Source: Callaeas wilsoni
Taxonomy: Eukaryota > Chordata > Aves > Passeriformes > Callaeidae
DNA length: 64,000 nucleotides
Direction: 5' to 3'
Assembly (NCBI GenBank): GCA_013398955.1
Contig: VWPU01011591.1
Location: forward strand, 159,661 to 223,660
Part shown: positions 1 to 12,044 of the stretch, piece by piece
Layout: the number at the start of each line of letters is the position of its first letter
Position numbering within the stretch: the stretch's first letter is position 1
Notes under the pieces: generated by a model
What the model was told of the DNA's origin: nothing
Databases searched by the model: none
The model's input: only the letters and a program-made list of their open reading frames with translations
Position numbers and translations under genes: made by a program

Positions 1-3000
1 AAGTAACTCATTTCTCTCTTCTGCTGATGGATGAAATGAAAGGTTCAGCTCTTGCTGAAGGGAGGCATTGCAGGTGCACAATGCTGCCTTCAACATGCTG
101 GAAGGATTTTCTGATGCACTGCCTGGAACCTGCTGCAAAGAGCTACATCAAGCAGCTCATTCACTATTAAAAGCAGCAATATCCTGTATCTGACCTGCAG
201 ATCGCGGGCACTGTGCTGTGTGAGTGCTTGGTCAAAGCCTCTGACACTTGTGTGTTAGTTGAGAACACAGTTGCTGTTGTTGTGACACAGCAGTTCCTCA
301 GAGGTGTCTGAGTTCCTTGCAAAATGAGAACAAACACTCCAGCTGTGGAAGATGCGCCACCATTATTTAGTTTGTAACAAAAAAGCAAGTAGAAAGAGTA
401 AGAAACTCTGCAGAAAAGTTTATTCTTCATCGTTGGCTTTGGCAGAATAAAAAGGCAAGGAAGTTGGCATAAGGAGCAAATGGAGGATTTCTCAGAAGAA
501 ATCCATGAGACACACCATTAAAACTGTATATTTGTTGACTTCATCTGCCCCAGGCCTGACTCATAACATTATGTGTGACTCAGAGCAAAAAGAAAAACTG
601 GTGCCCTCCGAGCTGAGAAAAGATTCTGAGGCACAGTTAGGGAAAGAAGCTGGGAGTCCTCACACTCTCCTGTTCCAGCAATAGATAAAACACCCATGTA
701 CCCTAATGGAAACAGAGAGGTCCTTTCACTCTAAATGCTGTTATAGCTTTGGTGCAAACTATTGGTTTTTATGGCCTGTCATCTTTGAGGCAATAGAAAA
801 ATTATTGTTACCCTTACTGAAAACTGCATCTGTCTCCGGGATCAAGCACTGTGTGCTGTCCTCATGATAATGTGGGACACAGCTGAAGGGTCAGAGCTTG
901 CTGATATCGAGGGGACGTTTTCCCACTGACTTCCACAGCTACAATTTAAGTCCTTTATTCAACTACTTTATTAAATGTTTCTTTTTTACAGGGTTATTAC
1001 TATATAGGTCTGATGTACACAAGACACTGGAAAGCATTTTTACTGCCATCCCTCTCTTTGAACCAATGGGCAGTTTGGAATATTATGGTCCATTATTTTT
1101 GACTGAGGCTCTAAACTTCACTGTAAAAATGCTGTCCTTGTAAGTTCGCTTTCCTGAGAGTTGCCATAAACACAGGTTCTTGCCAGCTGGGAGACATGTA
1201 AGGTAATTTCTGATGATCTGATGAACACCTGGGTACTCCCAGGCAGCAGCAGGATGCCTGGGCTGGGATCACCACAATTTAAGCAGTGGACTGAACCAGG
1301 AATGGGACTGTACAGTCCTTTCAGAGATATATCTCCTCCTTGGCTATTTATGCTCTGCATGCCAGCAACTCACACGTGAAAGGATAAACCAGAGCCCAAC
1401 TCACACATTTTACCTGAGGACCAAGCTTTACATAAATCCTGTTAAAGCTTTCAACGTGCATTATAGGCCAGCGAGCAGGAGCTCCCCTCCAGGCTGGTGA
1501 ACATGGAATTTATTGACCCTGTTTTACCAATGTCATGTTGGGGAAAGCTGTGGGTTTGTGCCAGCAGCAGCATTGGAGAGAGAGATAAGAACCTGCACCT
1601 CCTGGCAGATTCTCACAAGCTTTTGAAGAGCTCGGCTGCATTTCATCTTACAACTTTATTGATCTAAAACAAAGAAATAAGGAAAATTTAAGGAAATGAT
1701 GCCAGGCAGCCCTGCTATATAGTTTTGGCCTAGATTTTGCCCTAGCCAGTGATTTTAAAAGCTGACATGGGTTTGAAATGGAATTTGAATAAATAATGGA
1801 AAAATAATAGGAATGTAAATAGTGATGCTAAATGTGAAGATAGCAGCCCTGGAGGCTGGGATAACATTTCAGTGTGTGTGGTAGTACCCCATCTTGGAAT
1901 CTCCTATTGGAACCATTGTTGACGGGATCCCACCCCTGGCTCCTCTCTTCCAGTCATTTATGACAGCCAGGTGCAGGGTTTTTTGTGACAAACTAGAAAA
2001 AATATGAAAGCTTTCAGAGACTGAAGCATATCAACATTACAGCTAAGCAGTGAAGCTCTGTATTGCTTCTTCTGCCTTTTAAATCAAAGAAGACATCACA
2101 ACTGCCCAGTCTACATGCTTTTGCAGAACTAACTTCTGCAGCGGTACAGTTAATAAACAACTGTGCTCTTTTATCTACCAGTTTGAGAATGACAGGTGTT
2201 TAAATGCTGTAAAATATTTCAGTAGGCCTTTTTAAATTAAAAAATAATAATAATAAAGGTGCCAAGAGCCTTGTATCTTGCTCTGGCTCCCAGAATAGAT
2301 TTTTCAAATGGTATATTTGTATGTAGATTGTCTCTGTACTTCATTGAGAGAGAGCTGGGCCAGGCAGTGGGACGATGAGGCAACCCAAAGGAGCCATTGT
2401 CACTGGTGGTTTCCATCCAGTTCCTTGCCAAGAGCAGGGAGCTATTGGGGAAACTCCTGTTTCTGAGGGCCACTTCTCTGAAATGTACGCAAAGCTGAAT
2501 ATTGTCACCCAAGAGATTACTTGGGTCAGACCATTTCTGCTGCGGAGAGGGAAAAGAGATGAGGGGATGAAGAGAGGTGGTGGGAGGTGCCAGGTGAGGC
2601 ATTGAGGTGGTGAATTGATCATCCAGGTGCTCCTTCTTCCTCATACACGACAACAGCAGCCTGGCGCTCCAAAGCCTTGACACAGGCTTTGTCTAAGGGC
2701 TGGTGCCACAGCCCCTGCAGACACAGCAGCCTGCAGCTCTAGTCCAACAGCACCCCTGCAAAAACTGTCACAAGCCATTCCAGCTTCAGGAACAGAGAGT
2801 CCTGAGGTGGTGTAAGGGAACAGAGGAGATGATTGCAAATACGTGTTTCACCGTGAGACTGTAGGAGCAAGAGAGGGTTTTGTCGTGGTTTGCATTCAGT
2901 AAGTGTTCCTGGATTTTCACCGTGCTTTTAAAGAGGGGGATATTCTGAACATGTTATATACCTTTTTTTCTCTACTGCATCTCCAGACAGCTTTTTCCTG

Positions 3001-3222
3001 CAGTTACCTGTGCCTGCCACTGTGACCAGGTGAAAAGAGCAGATATATTCAGCAAAATGATTTAAAGCACAGCAGGGAATAAAAATGAATCAATTAAGTT
3101 TTAAATATCTGAAAATCAAAAATCAAACTCACATTTATTCTTAATGATTCATTTCTTTATGTGTTTTAATTCAAAAAGAGCCTCTTGGGTTGAGAAGGCT
3201 ATTATCATCAACAAATGCCATT

Positions 3223-3255
<33 letters not shown>

Positions 3256-4554
3256 AAAAGAAAATGCCTGTTAAGTGCCTACGAGGTCTGTTTGATATAT
3301 TCAAATGTATCATTCAGCTCCTGTGTCTCAGTAGTTTAATCCAGACCTCTTTGGGCCTTTTTCCTGGGTCTCTTCCTGTTACTCCCCAGTCACAGACTTG
3401 AGGTACTGCTTTGAGATAGTTTTAGACTCAAAGGACCTACATGAAAAGCTATACAATATCAGAATGCATTGGTATTTGGCCCAAAGTTCCCCAATACAGA
3501 CATCTGGATGAAAATACAGAGCATTTTCTTCATCTTAGTGTCACTACACTGGCCAGCTGCCTTCCTCCTGTACACAGCAAATGTGATGTACAGCCCTCCT
3601 GTGGTGGTTCAAGCCAAGGCACTTGTGTTATATTTTCAATGAACTTGAAGTATATATGTGGCTGGTTACTGCTGTTCAGCTGATGGGGGGTAACATTAAT
3701 GTTAATTCCTCATCTCTCAGACACATCTCATTGCTCTTAAACAGGAGCTTAAATTTGCACCATAGCTCATGATTTGGGTGTCTGAGGTAAAACCTTGGAC
3801 AAATGTCAGCTTCTCCCCAGCTGGCCTCTCTGGGGCAGATGTATCTGGAATACGTGTATCCAAGAAAAACAAAATACTCCTCATTGTTCTGATGAAAGCA
3901 AAATAAACCAAAAGAAAATCTCCGAGAAAAATCCCTTGACAAGTAAGATTTCCTGGTCCCCTATTAAAGATTCTTTCCCACAGAGTTCTCATAAACTTCA
4001 TTTGCAATGCATGGGGCAGACCTGAGCTGAGTCTCGATGTCTCACATTATTCATCTGAAAATTGTGTAAGACTGTGAGCCTTGGTCCAACTGAAGCCAAA
4101 TGAGGATAATTCAATGGCATCTTTTAAACCCTCTTTTGAAAGTTTGAAACCATACCTTCATGTTCCTTTTCAAATCTTGCCATGAATTATTTGTTCAAGG
4201 GAGTTTAGGGAGGAGAAGTAAATTAATTCAAATCTCCATGGCTCCTGCACGGTGCCCTCATTTTTTCACCATCCTTCTTGGCAGGGGATGAAGCACACAG
4301 CAGAATTAATAGAGACTGGCAGGAGGGCAGTGCAATGTGTCACTCATCAGTATACACTTCTTTGACTTCAGACCTTTTCCAGCTGGATCTACTCATAAAA
4401 ACCCTCAATGCTCCAGCTGGAAATGGCTGGTGACTCCAACTGTGCCTCTGTGACTCTGGAAAACTCCTGCAGACAAATTAAAGCAGGAGGAGACTGATGG
4501 TCCCCTGTTTCTGCACACACTGACCCCAGCACCTGCCTGTAGCCTCCCCCCTCG
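1..4554. other. Unique non-coding DNA, no gene recognised
   Basis: I see no supported gene here. The longest reading frame is 148 codons on the minus strand at 2237-2683. It overlaps open frames on both strands, lacks any recognisable domain and runs into low-complexity codons, so it looks accidental. The only repeat I can mark is the AAAC/poly-A tract near 3.2 kb. There is no CpG-rich promoter and no tRNA-like box pair. Confidence 0.7.
3227..3259 (+). repeat. (AAAC)n followed by poly-A
   Basis: About four AAAC units run directly into 15 uninterrupted A residues. It could be a simple microsatellite or the A-rich tail of an old retro-insertion. I see no parent gene sequence or flanking duplication upstream, so simple repeat is the safer call. 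It is a likely length polymorphism. Confidence 0.85.
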
Positions 4555-4700
4555 CTGAGCTGCAGCATTAGCTAATGCGTTCTTGATTGCTGCTGCACTT
4601 AAGCAAATGAACTAATGCAAAGTTGTTAAATACAGAGCAAACAATCAATTAAACACTTTACTTTTGTGCTGTTTAGAATGGGAAAAATCACCCAAATGGT
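4555..4700. promoter_or_regulatory. Enhancer-like cluster of homeodomain-type motifs (candidate)
   Basis: This short block holds a perfect 14-bp palindrome GCATTAGCTAATGC at 4565-4578, which presents two TAAT cores on opposite strands. A TGATTG motif, a TAATGCAAAG stretch (TAAT core joined to an octamer-like sequence) and CAATCAATTAAAC follow within about 80 bp. Such density of TAAT and TGAT sites is typical of deeply conserved developmental enhancers. I see the motifs directly; conservation and function are inference. Confidence 0.35.
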
Positions 4701-5859
4701 GACTTTCCTCCCCAGCCATTGCCACCTCTCACACATTTTATTTTTATCAGCACAGCACTGCTCTTCTAATGACCTGACTTTTCATAACATGGACTTAATA
4801 GCTCAATAAATGCCAGTGTGTGAAAAATAGGTTCAGTCAGTATGGCAGTCTCCCCCAGCTGCTTACAAAAAAAGTTTTCTTGGCTTTAGGTCTCTATTTT
4901 AGGGAAATATGAATCCTGGACTTAGTACACGCTAGGAGATACCTACCCTGTTCATTTCTGTAAGGTCAAAACATTTCTCCAAGCAGAGTCCTCCCAGTGA
5001 GGGTATTTTTAAGTCTCAAAATTCATTCAATGTAAGCTTTTATAGTGATTAAACTGTGAGGATCCCTGACGAGGTAATTTTTTTTGTGGCATTGAAAATT
5101 TTTTAGCAAGAACTGTATTTCACAAGTATATAAACCTACTAGAGAGAATCAAGATACCTCTGTGGAAGAAGCTGGACATACAGAAAAATCAATTCTCACA
5201 TCTTTGAACAAATACTAAGTTTAGATCCCTCTCTTCTGCAGATGATAGCATTTTGAGATAGAAGGCATTCAGAAGTAGGAAACTTAGGGAAAAGAAGATG
5301 GAGGGACCAAATAATAGAAGTTGACCAGGTTGTGAAACCACAATTCCTAATCAAATAAACATCTTTTCTCAGGGATTTGGTGTGCAAACCCCTCTTCTTC
5401 TATCGTTTATTTTTGGGAGATATATAATTCACTTTGAGCAGTGCTTCAGGGTTAAAACTTTTATCAATGATTTGAGTCAGCTAACAATTTTGCTTTGCAT
5501 ATTTTAAGGGGAAAAAAAAGGCTGTATGAGTGATCTCAAGCTTATAAAATTTGAAATAAACAAAAAAACCCTGACAAAAACAAATTGAAGTTAATTTTCC
5601 TGAAGACACTCCTTAGTATTTACATAATGGGTTTGTATTTCTAAAAACAAAATTTTGCAGGTCATTGAACCACAGCACAGTGACTGAGTTTGCTACTAAA
5701 TCATTCAAAACAAGAGTTATTTAGCTTTTAGAAGAAGCAAACATATTGTTGCATAAGACTCTGAAAGGACTATTACAGTTTTTGTGCATCATTAAAGCAA
5801 AACTCCCAAATAATCCCTTAGTACGTAGGTTGGAAACCATAGCCTGTAATGAAGCTATG
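4701..5859. other. Unique AT-rich DNA, nothing recognised
   Basis: This stretch has no reading frame above about 63 codons, no repeat family I recognise and no CpG-rich segment. Homopolymer runs are short. Confidence 0.6.
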
Positions 5860-6010
5860 AATATTTATTATAGCAGAACTACAGCAAGTGAGAAGCAGCT
5901 TTGGCCTAATAGTCTATAATGCAGCTGGCTGCATAATCTGAATATTACAAAGTCAAGAATTTACCAAAGCTAAATAACAGCAATCTGCTATGCAGCTGAA
6001 GCAGCTGGAG
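5860..6010. promoter_or_regulatory. E-box cluster with palindrome (candidate enhancer)
   Basis: Three identical CAGCTG E-boxes lie at 5922-5927, 5993-5998 and 6002-6007, within 86 bp. The first sits at the centre of an inverted repeat, ATGCAGC-TG-GCTGCAT (5919-5934). AT-rich sequence with TAAT-type cores surrounds them. CAGCTG is a known binding core for class II bHLH factors such as the myogenic and some neurogenic proteins. The clustering is visible; any activity is inference. Confidence 0.3.
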
Positions 6011-8940
6011 ATGGGGGAAGAAACAAACCTCCCCCGTGTGTTGGACCAGAGGTGACGTGCTCCAGCCTTTGGCCTCCATAAGGGGTCAGCAGCAAGTGGA
6101 GAGGGCCAGCAGCATCTTATGGCATTCACAATCCTCTACCATCTCAGCCAGGCGTTGGGAGGGGACAGCCCTTGCATATGCCTCTTTCCTGTCCCTGAGG
6201 TCATATTTCAGCTGTGTCCCAGAGAAATTCATGGTTCCAGAACAAGACTCGAACAGACTGATCCTGTTCTGGTCCATATACCCAAACTGTGTCATCCCTA
6301 TGCTCGCTTTATATTGTAGACAGGAAACATGGGCATGGGCAAGATCTAGAGACTGAATTAATGGTGTTTTCTGCCCTTTTCTTACCATTTTCTTCATAAT
6401 TTCTGATAGACACTTCTATACTTTGATTTGGCTGATATTTTTGACCCTGCCAAGAATAGGGGTAGTGTTTTTGGGGAAATCTGCAATGACTAACTTAGAC
6501 CTAATTTGTGTAGACAGCCAGAGTTATTTTCCCTGTTGTGCATTATTTTGCACCTAGCAACACTGAATTTCATTTACCATTTTATTACTCAGGCTCTCCT
6601 TGTCATCCATCCACAACTATTCATCTGCACCATCAACTCCAGGATGATAAAATCTAAATAAGTCTTGTGTTAATACAAACTTCGTCATTTCACTACTCCC
6701 TGCTTTTCTCAGATCATCCATTAATATCTTGATTAGCTCCAGTTCCCTAGTATCTTTCACTCTTCCACATTGTGTTGCTATTCCTTTTAACAGCCGTCTC
6801 TGCAAAGTGATGATTTTAGCAAACAATTATTAATTTATAAGATTTTTTTTTGTGTTATCTCACGATGATTTTATGCTTTACCCAAATATAATTATTTGCA
6901 CCTTTTTTTTTCCACCCCAGTAATTTGGTTATACCATCCCAAAACATCCAAAAAACCTAAGCATATTTATTCCACCTGAGGCATTATTTCAGCCCATGCC
7001 TTGACTTCTTCAATGAATAAAATATATAACTTTCTCTTACACTGAAACTTCAATTTTAGACCTTTTTCCCAGATCTATTCCCAGTATTGGAATGGTATTT
7101 CTCTAGAGTAAACACCAAGACAAATAACTCTTCTGAACTTTCTCTTTATTATCTGCACTGGGTGTTTAGGAACAATCCATAGTTTAGAAGTCACTAATAA
7201 CTCTCTAAATGAGTAAAACTGAGAACTACGTCCATTTCGTATTCATTCCAGAGTGAGTAACCCAGTCAATCTATCTCCATATTTATAAATTTACTGGGTC
7301 AATTCTTCACTTAAGATGAAAGTTTGGATCCTTAAATGCTCTTGACCTTGAAGTCCTGGAAACAAGTGTTCATTTAAACACATCAAACTATTAGTTTCTA
7401 CATCACATTTGTTGGGGCTTTCTTCCTTTCCTTCTATATTTTAGAGTTTGTCTAAAAGACTTGTTCTTTCAAAAAACTTTGGAAGGCTTAACTTGTGTCA
7501 CTAGCCAATTTGTTATGGTTTGATTTTTACCTTTCATCTGCTTTGAAGAGTGTTTTGTTGTTTGGGTGTTTTTCTTTTTTCTTTTCATTTTTCCTGCTTC
7601 ATGGGAGCATTGTGAAAGACAAAGTGCTCATGGGTGACATGCAGCTCTGTGCCATGATGCTGCACAGGACTGATCTCAGAGTCAGAGAACTCCAAAGGCT
7701 GTTCAGATTTAACCAAGACAGCAGCCACTACTAGTTCAAATTATGTCAAGTGAAAGGTATAATGAAGAATTTGAGGGTCTATCCCGTGCTTATGGCTATG
7801 CTGCTTCCTCCATAGCACAGAATCACTGATGACACAGAGCTCTTACCTGCTCTTATCTCCTCCCTTCTGAGCTGGGACAGACCTTTCCAGGCAGCCTCAG
7901 GTGACATAAAGGTAAAATACAATGGACACCCACATATGGCAGCTCAGTCCCTGGCAAACCTCTATTTTATTTCTTTTTGTGCAGAAATCATACCTCTTCT
8001 CAGTGAGGACACAGCACAGTTTCCAAATCCATCTGTGACAAACAGACATAAATCCTGTAAAGTCATATTCTGATGAATCCTGGTTCTAAAGGTGGCCCAT
8101 TTACACCATATTATCACCTGCTTCTCTAAGATTCGAGTCACTAGTTTGTCTTCTGAAGTAAACCTCTATATACAAGCTGCCATTCACTGGAAAAAATAGA
8201 CTTTGGCAACAGATTTTTAATCTCATTTTCCCAAGGCTGAGTTTCCTAAACAGTAGACTTTGAAAGTCAATGGAATCTTTTAAAATTAATAAAGTAAAAC
8301 CTTCCGTCTTCTGTTTGAGGATGATTATATGTAGGGGTGGATTTTTCTGGTTTTTATAAAGATGCACATTTTTGTCCCCTTAAGACACCACAAATTGTCT
8401 TGATCTAAATAATATGACCTTCTTGCTAACATTAATTAATCCTCCTTTACTGAGAAAACATTTTCCGACAGAGCATTTTTCCTTCCCTCTGGCAAAGCAG
8501 TCAACCTAAATAAGAGATAAGAAAAATCCCATCTCTTGCACAGAGGTGTGGGAGTGTCAGACACACACAGGGGCACCCCCCAAGGGCCTCTAGGAGAACC
8601 AGGAGCATATGGACACTGGATATCTGCTTCATTTCCTCTCCAGGTCAGGCTGTCTGTTAGCCATTAAGGATTCTGCAAGCCTGACTGCAATGTATAACAC
8701 TGAAGTTAAGATCACTCTAGTCCATAGCACAGATAAAATCAATGGCTTATAGCTGCTTACATTTATCAGTTGAAGTGGTCAAATTCTTCATGATATGTGA
8801 TCCATTTGAAAGAATTTTCTTGTGATTGATTTCTCTGTATTTTCTACTTTCAAGGCACTGAACAAATCACAGATTTTTGTAAAGCAATTGCTATTTAAAC
8901 ACAGGGTACTTTCTCTTTTTTTTTGCCGCCTATAGAGAGA
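6011..8940. other. Unique DNA, no gene recognised
   Basis: Overlapping open frames of about 100 codons occur on both strands at 6036-6397. Neither has a recognisable domain and they shadow each other, so I do not call a gene. The remainder is AT-rich with no repeat family seen. Confidence 0.6.
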
Positions 8941-8958
8941 TATATATATATATATATA
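8941..8958. repeat. (TA)9 microsatellite
   Basis: Nine TA units follow a short GAGAGA run. It is self-complementary and likely variable in length. Nothing suggests it belongs to a larger element. Confidence 0.85.
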
Positions 8959-9640
8959 CACCCAGGCCTGATGATTTGGCCAAAGCACAGAAAGCCTTTA
9001 TCTAGTTTTCCATGATAATGCATTTAGCCTTTACCATTGAGAAATCCAGGAGGAAAATGGCAGTTTTGCAGATAACAAGTTACTATTTCACATCATCCAA
9101 ACTAGACTGCATGACTTTGTGTTATCACCTGCTGTCCAGTGTGAGTGAAAAAGTGACTTCCTCCCAGCCCATTTCAACTCTTCATCAGAGGACAGCAGTG
9201 CACCAGCAGCATGGTGAGCTCAAGCAGAGGTATCCCAGCTCACCCAGTTGCCAAAAGAAATATTTGTGGAGCCAGAGCCTCGAGCAGCATTGCCACAGAA
9301 GCCTACAGCAATTCGACTGGGTAGCAGAAAGCTGTTTCACCTAGTAGTGGCAAAAATTGGTGCAACAGTTGACTGTTTTCATCTTGGTGTGCTGAACTCC
9401 TGCAAAAGTCCACAGGAGAGCTCCTGTCAGGAGGAGGAATGTGAGCCCAGAATGTGGATAAGGATGTGCTAATCAGGGGATGGATTCATGTAACAGCACT
9501 ATTAGTAGAAGAGGTATCTTATTTCCCAAGATGTGAGTTGCCCTTTGCCTCTGGATGTTGATCGCAGCTTGTGTGATGTGCAGGAATCTGTCAGACCATG
9601 ATCTCCCTATGTTGATACACTAGGATCTCAAACAGATCAC

Positions 9641-9674
9641 CCAAATTATCTAGAGCATCCAAATTATCTAGCAT
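9641..9674 (+). repeat. Two-copy 18-bp tandem duplication
   Basis: CCAAATTATCTAGAGCAT is followed at once by CCAAATTATCTAGCAT, a second copy differing by a 2-bp deletion. This looks like a recent slippage duplication. No function is apparent. Confidence 0.8.
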
Positions 9675-9728
9675 TGTTCTTACGCTTTGGTTAAACTTAT
9701 GACACTAGTGAACTACAAGGTGTAGAGA

Positions 9729-9750
9729 TTTTTTTTTTAAAAAAAAAAAA
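9729..9750. repeat. T10A12 homopolymer switch
   Basis: Ten T residues are followed directly by twelve A residues, giving a self-complementary tract that can form a stem. Poly(dA:dT) tracts resist nucleosome wrapping and are frequent sequencing-error sites. Confidence 0.85.
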
Positions 9751-11359
9751 GACAAAACCAGTGCTTTCAAATTTAGCAAAACCTGTTCTACAATCCTGTT
9801 TGTCTCAGCAGTCCCCACACCAGGATCCCTGCTGGCTGACAAACGCATCAATCTCATAGCAAATTTTGAGCGATTTCCATCTCTCCCAAAAATTATATCA
9901 ACAGCAAACCAACTTTCCAAATGCTTCTCAAGGACAGGTTTCTGTCTCGAGGGCTGTCTTCTCAGGGGCAGCTTATTTGACTCCCTATATTCTGCCCCTT
10001 CAACCATGGCACTACGTATCCTTGTGTGCCGGGCTAGTGTGACCGTCCTTCCTTCGAGGAAGAACCAAGCTGAACTCTCAGAGCTCGATGGGTCTGGCCC
10101 AGGCTCTGCCTCTGAGTGGCAAATAACCTTGCACAGGATTTATTACCATTGTGAGCCTCTTTCACCAGAAATCTCTTAAGCAGACCCTGACATCAATCCC
10201 ATTTTCCCATTCTGAGATGGAAGAGAGCCCTTTGATTTCATCTTCATGATCATATTAGGTGGTTGGATTTAAAATATTACACAGGGTAAGTTTCTAGCCC
10301 AAAGGTGCTGTTTGTTTCAGTGCCCCGACAACTTCTCTACGTTTGCCATCTGTTCCAGAAATTGCTTTACCTGGAGATTTTCCTTAGTGCTCTCTTCCCC
10401 TCTTGCAGGAACACCACTCCTAACCTCAGCTGAGACACCTCAGGTGGATGGGAAGAAGTGCACAGCTTCCCACCACACAACAGGAGAAGAGTCCTGCTGC
10501 ATCTCAGAGAAATGAAGTCAGGCAAAGTGTCACAAAGATTCTGAGACCTTCACATACGAGTTTAGTGTGGACACTAGAACCATCACAAATAGGATGGAAA
10601 AAGACCTTGAAAAATCCTCTACTTCGGTATGTAAAACAGGTAGACCAGCACAACTTCTGCCATTCCTTTGCTCTTCATCCATCTTGTCTTTCCTTTGCCC
10701 TCTCATTTTCTCTGTTCACGTCATCATTGCTCTGGAGCTGGCTTCTTTATCCCCTCAAAGCAGCTGGGAATACAGTCTGACTGCAAGGTGCTACCACAGG
10801 GAATAAAGATGATTGTAACAAATAAGGAAGCAGAAAACTACCGCAGATGAAATAAAATGCAACACAAGTCATTAAATATTGAACTAAACTCAGGCTGCAT
10901 AGCCAGACTCAATCTGTTTTTACTGATGGTAAATGATGGGCTTATATAATTTTCAGTATCCTGATGGATGAGATGACATCAGTTGTTTAGGCTGAGCAAG
11001 ACAGAGAGAAAAGGGTGCATTTTACTATTCACACTACAAGGCCAATTCCTCTACAGTGCTGAGGACTTGAGAGGCCTCACTACTTTTCTGGTTGGACTCC
11101 TGGTTTCTCCAGTGTTAATAAAAGATATGGCATTTTGGAGCAGTTTGGTTTAGGCAGCTTGTAACGGTGCTCAAATACAAGCTTGAGGATTGATTACCCT
11201 TGTCAGTTTTTAATGAAAATTTAAAATGGGGATGGGAACAGATTTTTATAATTACCAGGCCACTGAAATTAAAAAGAGAGAAGATATTCCCCAAAACTCT
11301 GAGACATCATTTCACTTCAGCCAGGGTCACCGCCACATAGTGATTGAAGTAGGCATGCT

Positions 11360-11660
11360 TTGCTGCAAGGGAGAGAAAATAAAAATTAACCTCTGATCTA
11401 CAAAAACACTGGAGCTGCTGGCAATTAAGTTATTAAATAATAAGATGCCATGCTTTGAACCACTAAAATTAAGGGCTAGGGGAATCTCTCTGCCACGCTG
11501 CTCCTTTTGCCACTCAGACCCATACGTGGCAGCCACTTGAGGAGGTTAGAGAGCTGTAATTAAATTAATAAAGCATGGCCTGGCTACTAGGGAAGACAAC
11601 AAAGAGAAGAGTGATTGCAAGTAATTACTGGACGCATTGGTGTCACTTTATTTTTTTTTT
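11360..11660. promoter_or_regulatory. AT-rich block with TAAT cores (candidate conserved element)
   Basis: The block contains repeated homeodomain-type cores, including GGCAATTAAGTTATTAAATAA near 11.43 kb, TAATTAAATTAATAAAG at 11558-11574 and AAGTAATTACTGG near 11.62 kb. It has no CpG, no repeat and no long frame. This texture is common in vertebrate conserved non-coding elements. The assignment is inference from motif density only. Confidence 0.3.
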
Positions 11661-11831
11661 CTGCTCTTGAGGCTGGTAATTTTTTTGCTGCTCTTGTTCT
11701 TGATGGGGTCTCCAGCTAGAAATCACCTGCCAATCCACCATTTTTCATCAAAGAGGTTGAGATGACAGTAGAAGTGCCAGCATCTCTCAAAAATATGGAG
11801 AATGTTTTGCCAGATGACTGAAAATGTAAAA

Positions 11832-11959
11832 GTTTTTTTGTTGTTGTTGTGGGGGTTTTTTTGGTTTGGTTGGTTAGTTTTGGTTTGGGGGTCGGGGTCG
11901 TTTTGGTTTTGGGGGTTTTTTTTTGCTTGGTTTGGTTTGGTTTTGGTTTGGTTTTTTTT
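11832..11959 (+). repeat. GT-rich low-complexity tract
   Basis: The plus strand is almost entirely G and T for about 128 bp, built from TTG, GGTTT and GGTTTT units with G-runs at 11851-11855, 11887-11891, 11894-11897 and 11911-11915. Repeated GG and G3-5 runs give quadruplex potential, mostly of the two-tetrad type. Open frames across it (Gly/Val/Leu/Phe-rich) are composition artefacts. Confidence 0.85.
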
Positions 11960-12004
11960 AAGGAAAAAAATTACCTTTCCCAAGAAAATTTAGAAGAAAA
12001 GAAC

Positions 12005-12044
12005 AAATTTATCATCAGTTTCCACTGGAACTGATGATAAATTT
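12005..12044. repeat. Perfect inverted repeat, 16-bp arms, 8-nt loop
   Basis: AAATTTATCATCAGTT at 12005-12020 is exactly complementary to AACTGATGATAAATTT at 12029-12044, separated by TCCACTGG. The arms do not extend further. A transcript would fold into a 16-bp AT-rich stem. This is shorter than a usual microRNA precursor, and I see no transposon ends or target duplication around it. Confidence 0.9.

Larger units (their letters stand above)
8959..11831. other. Unique DNA, no gene supported
   Basis: A 100-codon minus-strand frame (9705-10007) and several plus-strand frames near 9.0-9.5 and 10.3-10.85 kb are present, but none matches a family I know. The minus frame ends in a T10A12 homopolymer switch, which argues against coding. 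The segment 10010-10110 holds a little more CpG than its surroundings and might be part of an old repeat that I cannot name. Confidence 0.5.

Noticed and set aside
2237..2683. 148-codon minus-strand frame
   Set aside because: It has no recognisable domain and overlaps open frames on both strands. A rough chance estimate gives a few frames of this length in 64 kb.
3600..3622. GGTTCAAGCC, considered as a tRNA B box
   Set aside because: It does not fit GGTTCGANNCC well, and no A box or cloverleaf can be formed upstream.
9705..10007. 100-codon minus-strand frame, considered as an exon or retro-element remnant
   Set aside because: It terminates in a T10A12 homopolymer and shows no reverse-transcriptase, gag or other motif.
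11802..12034. Gly/Val/Leu/Phe-rich frames on the plus strand
   Set aside because: They are artefacts of the GT-rich low-complexity tract.
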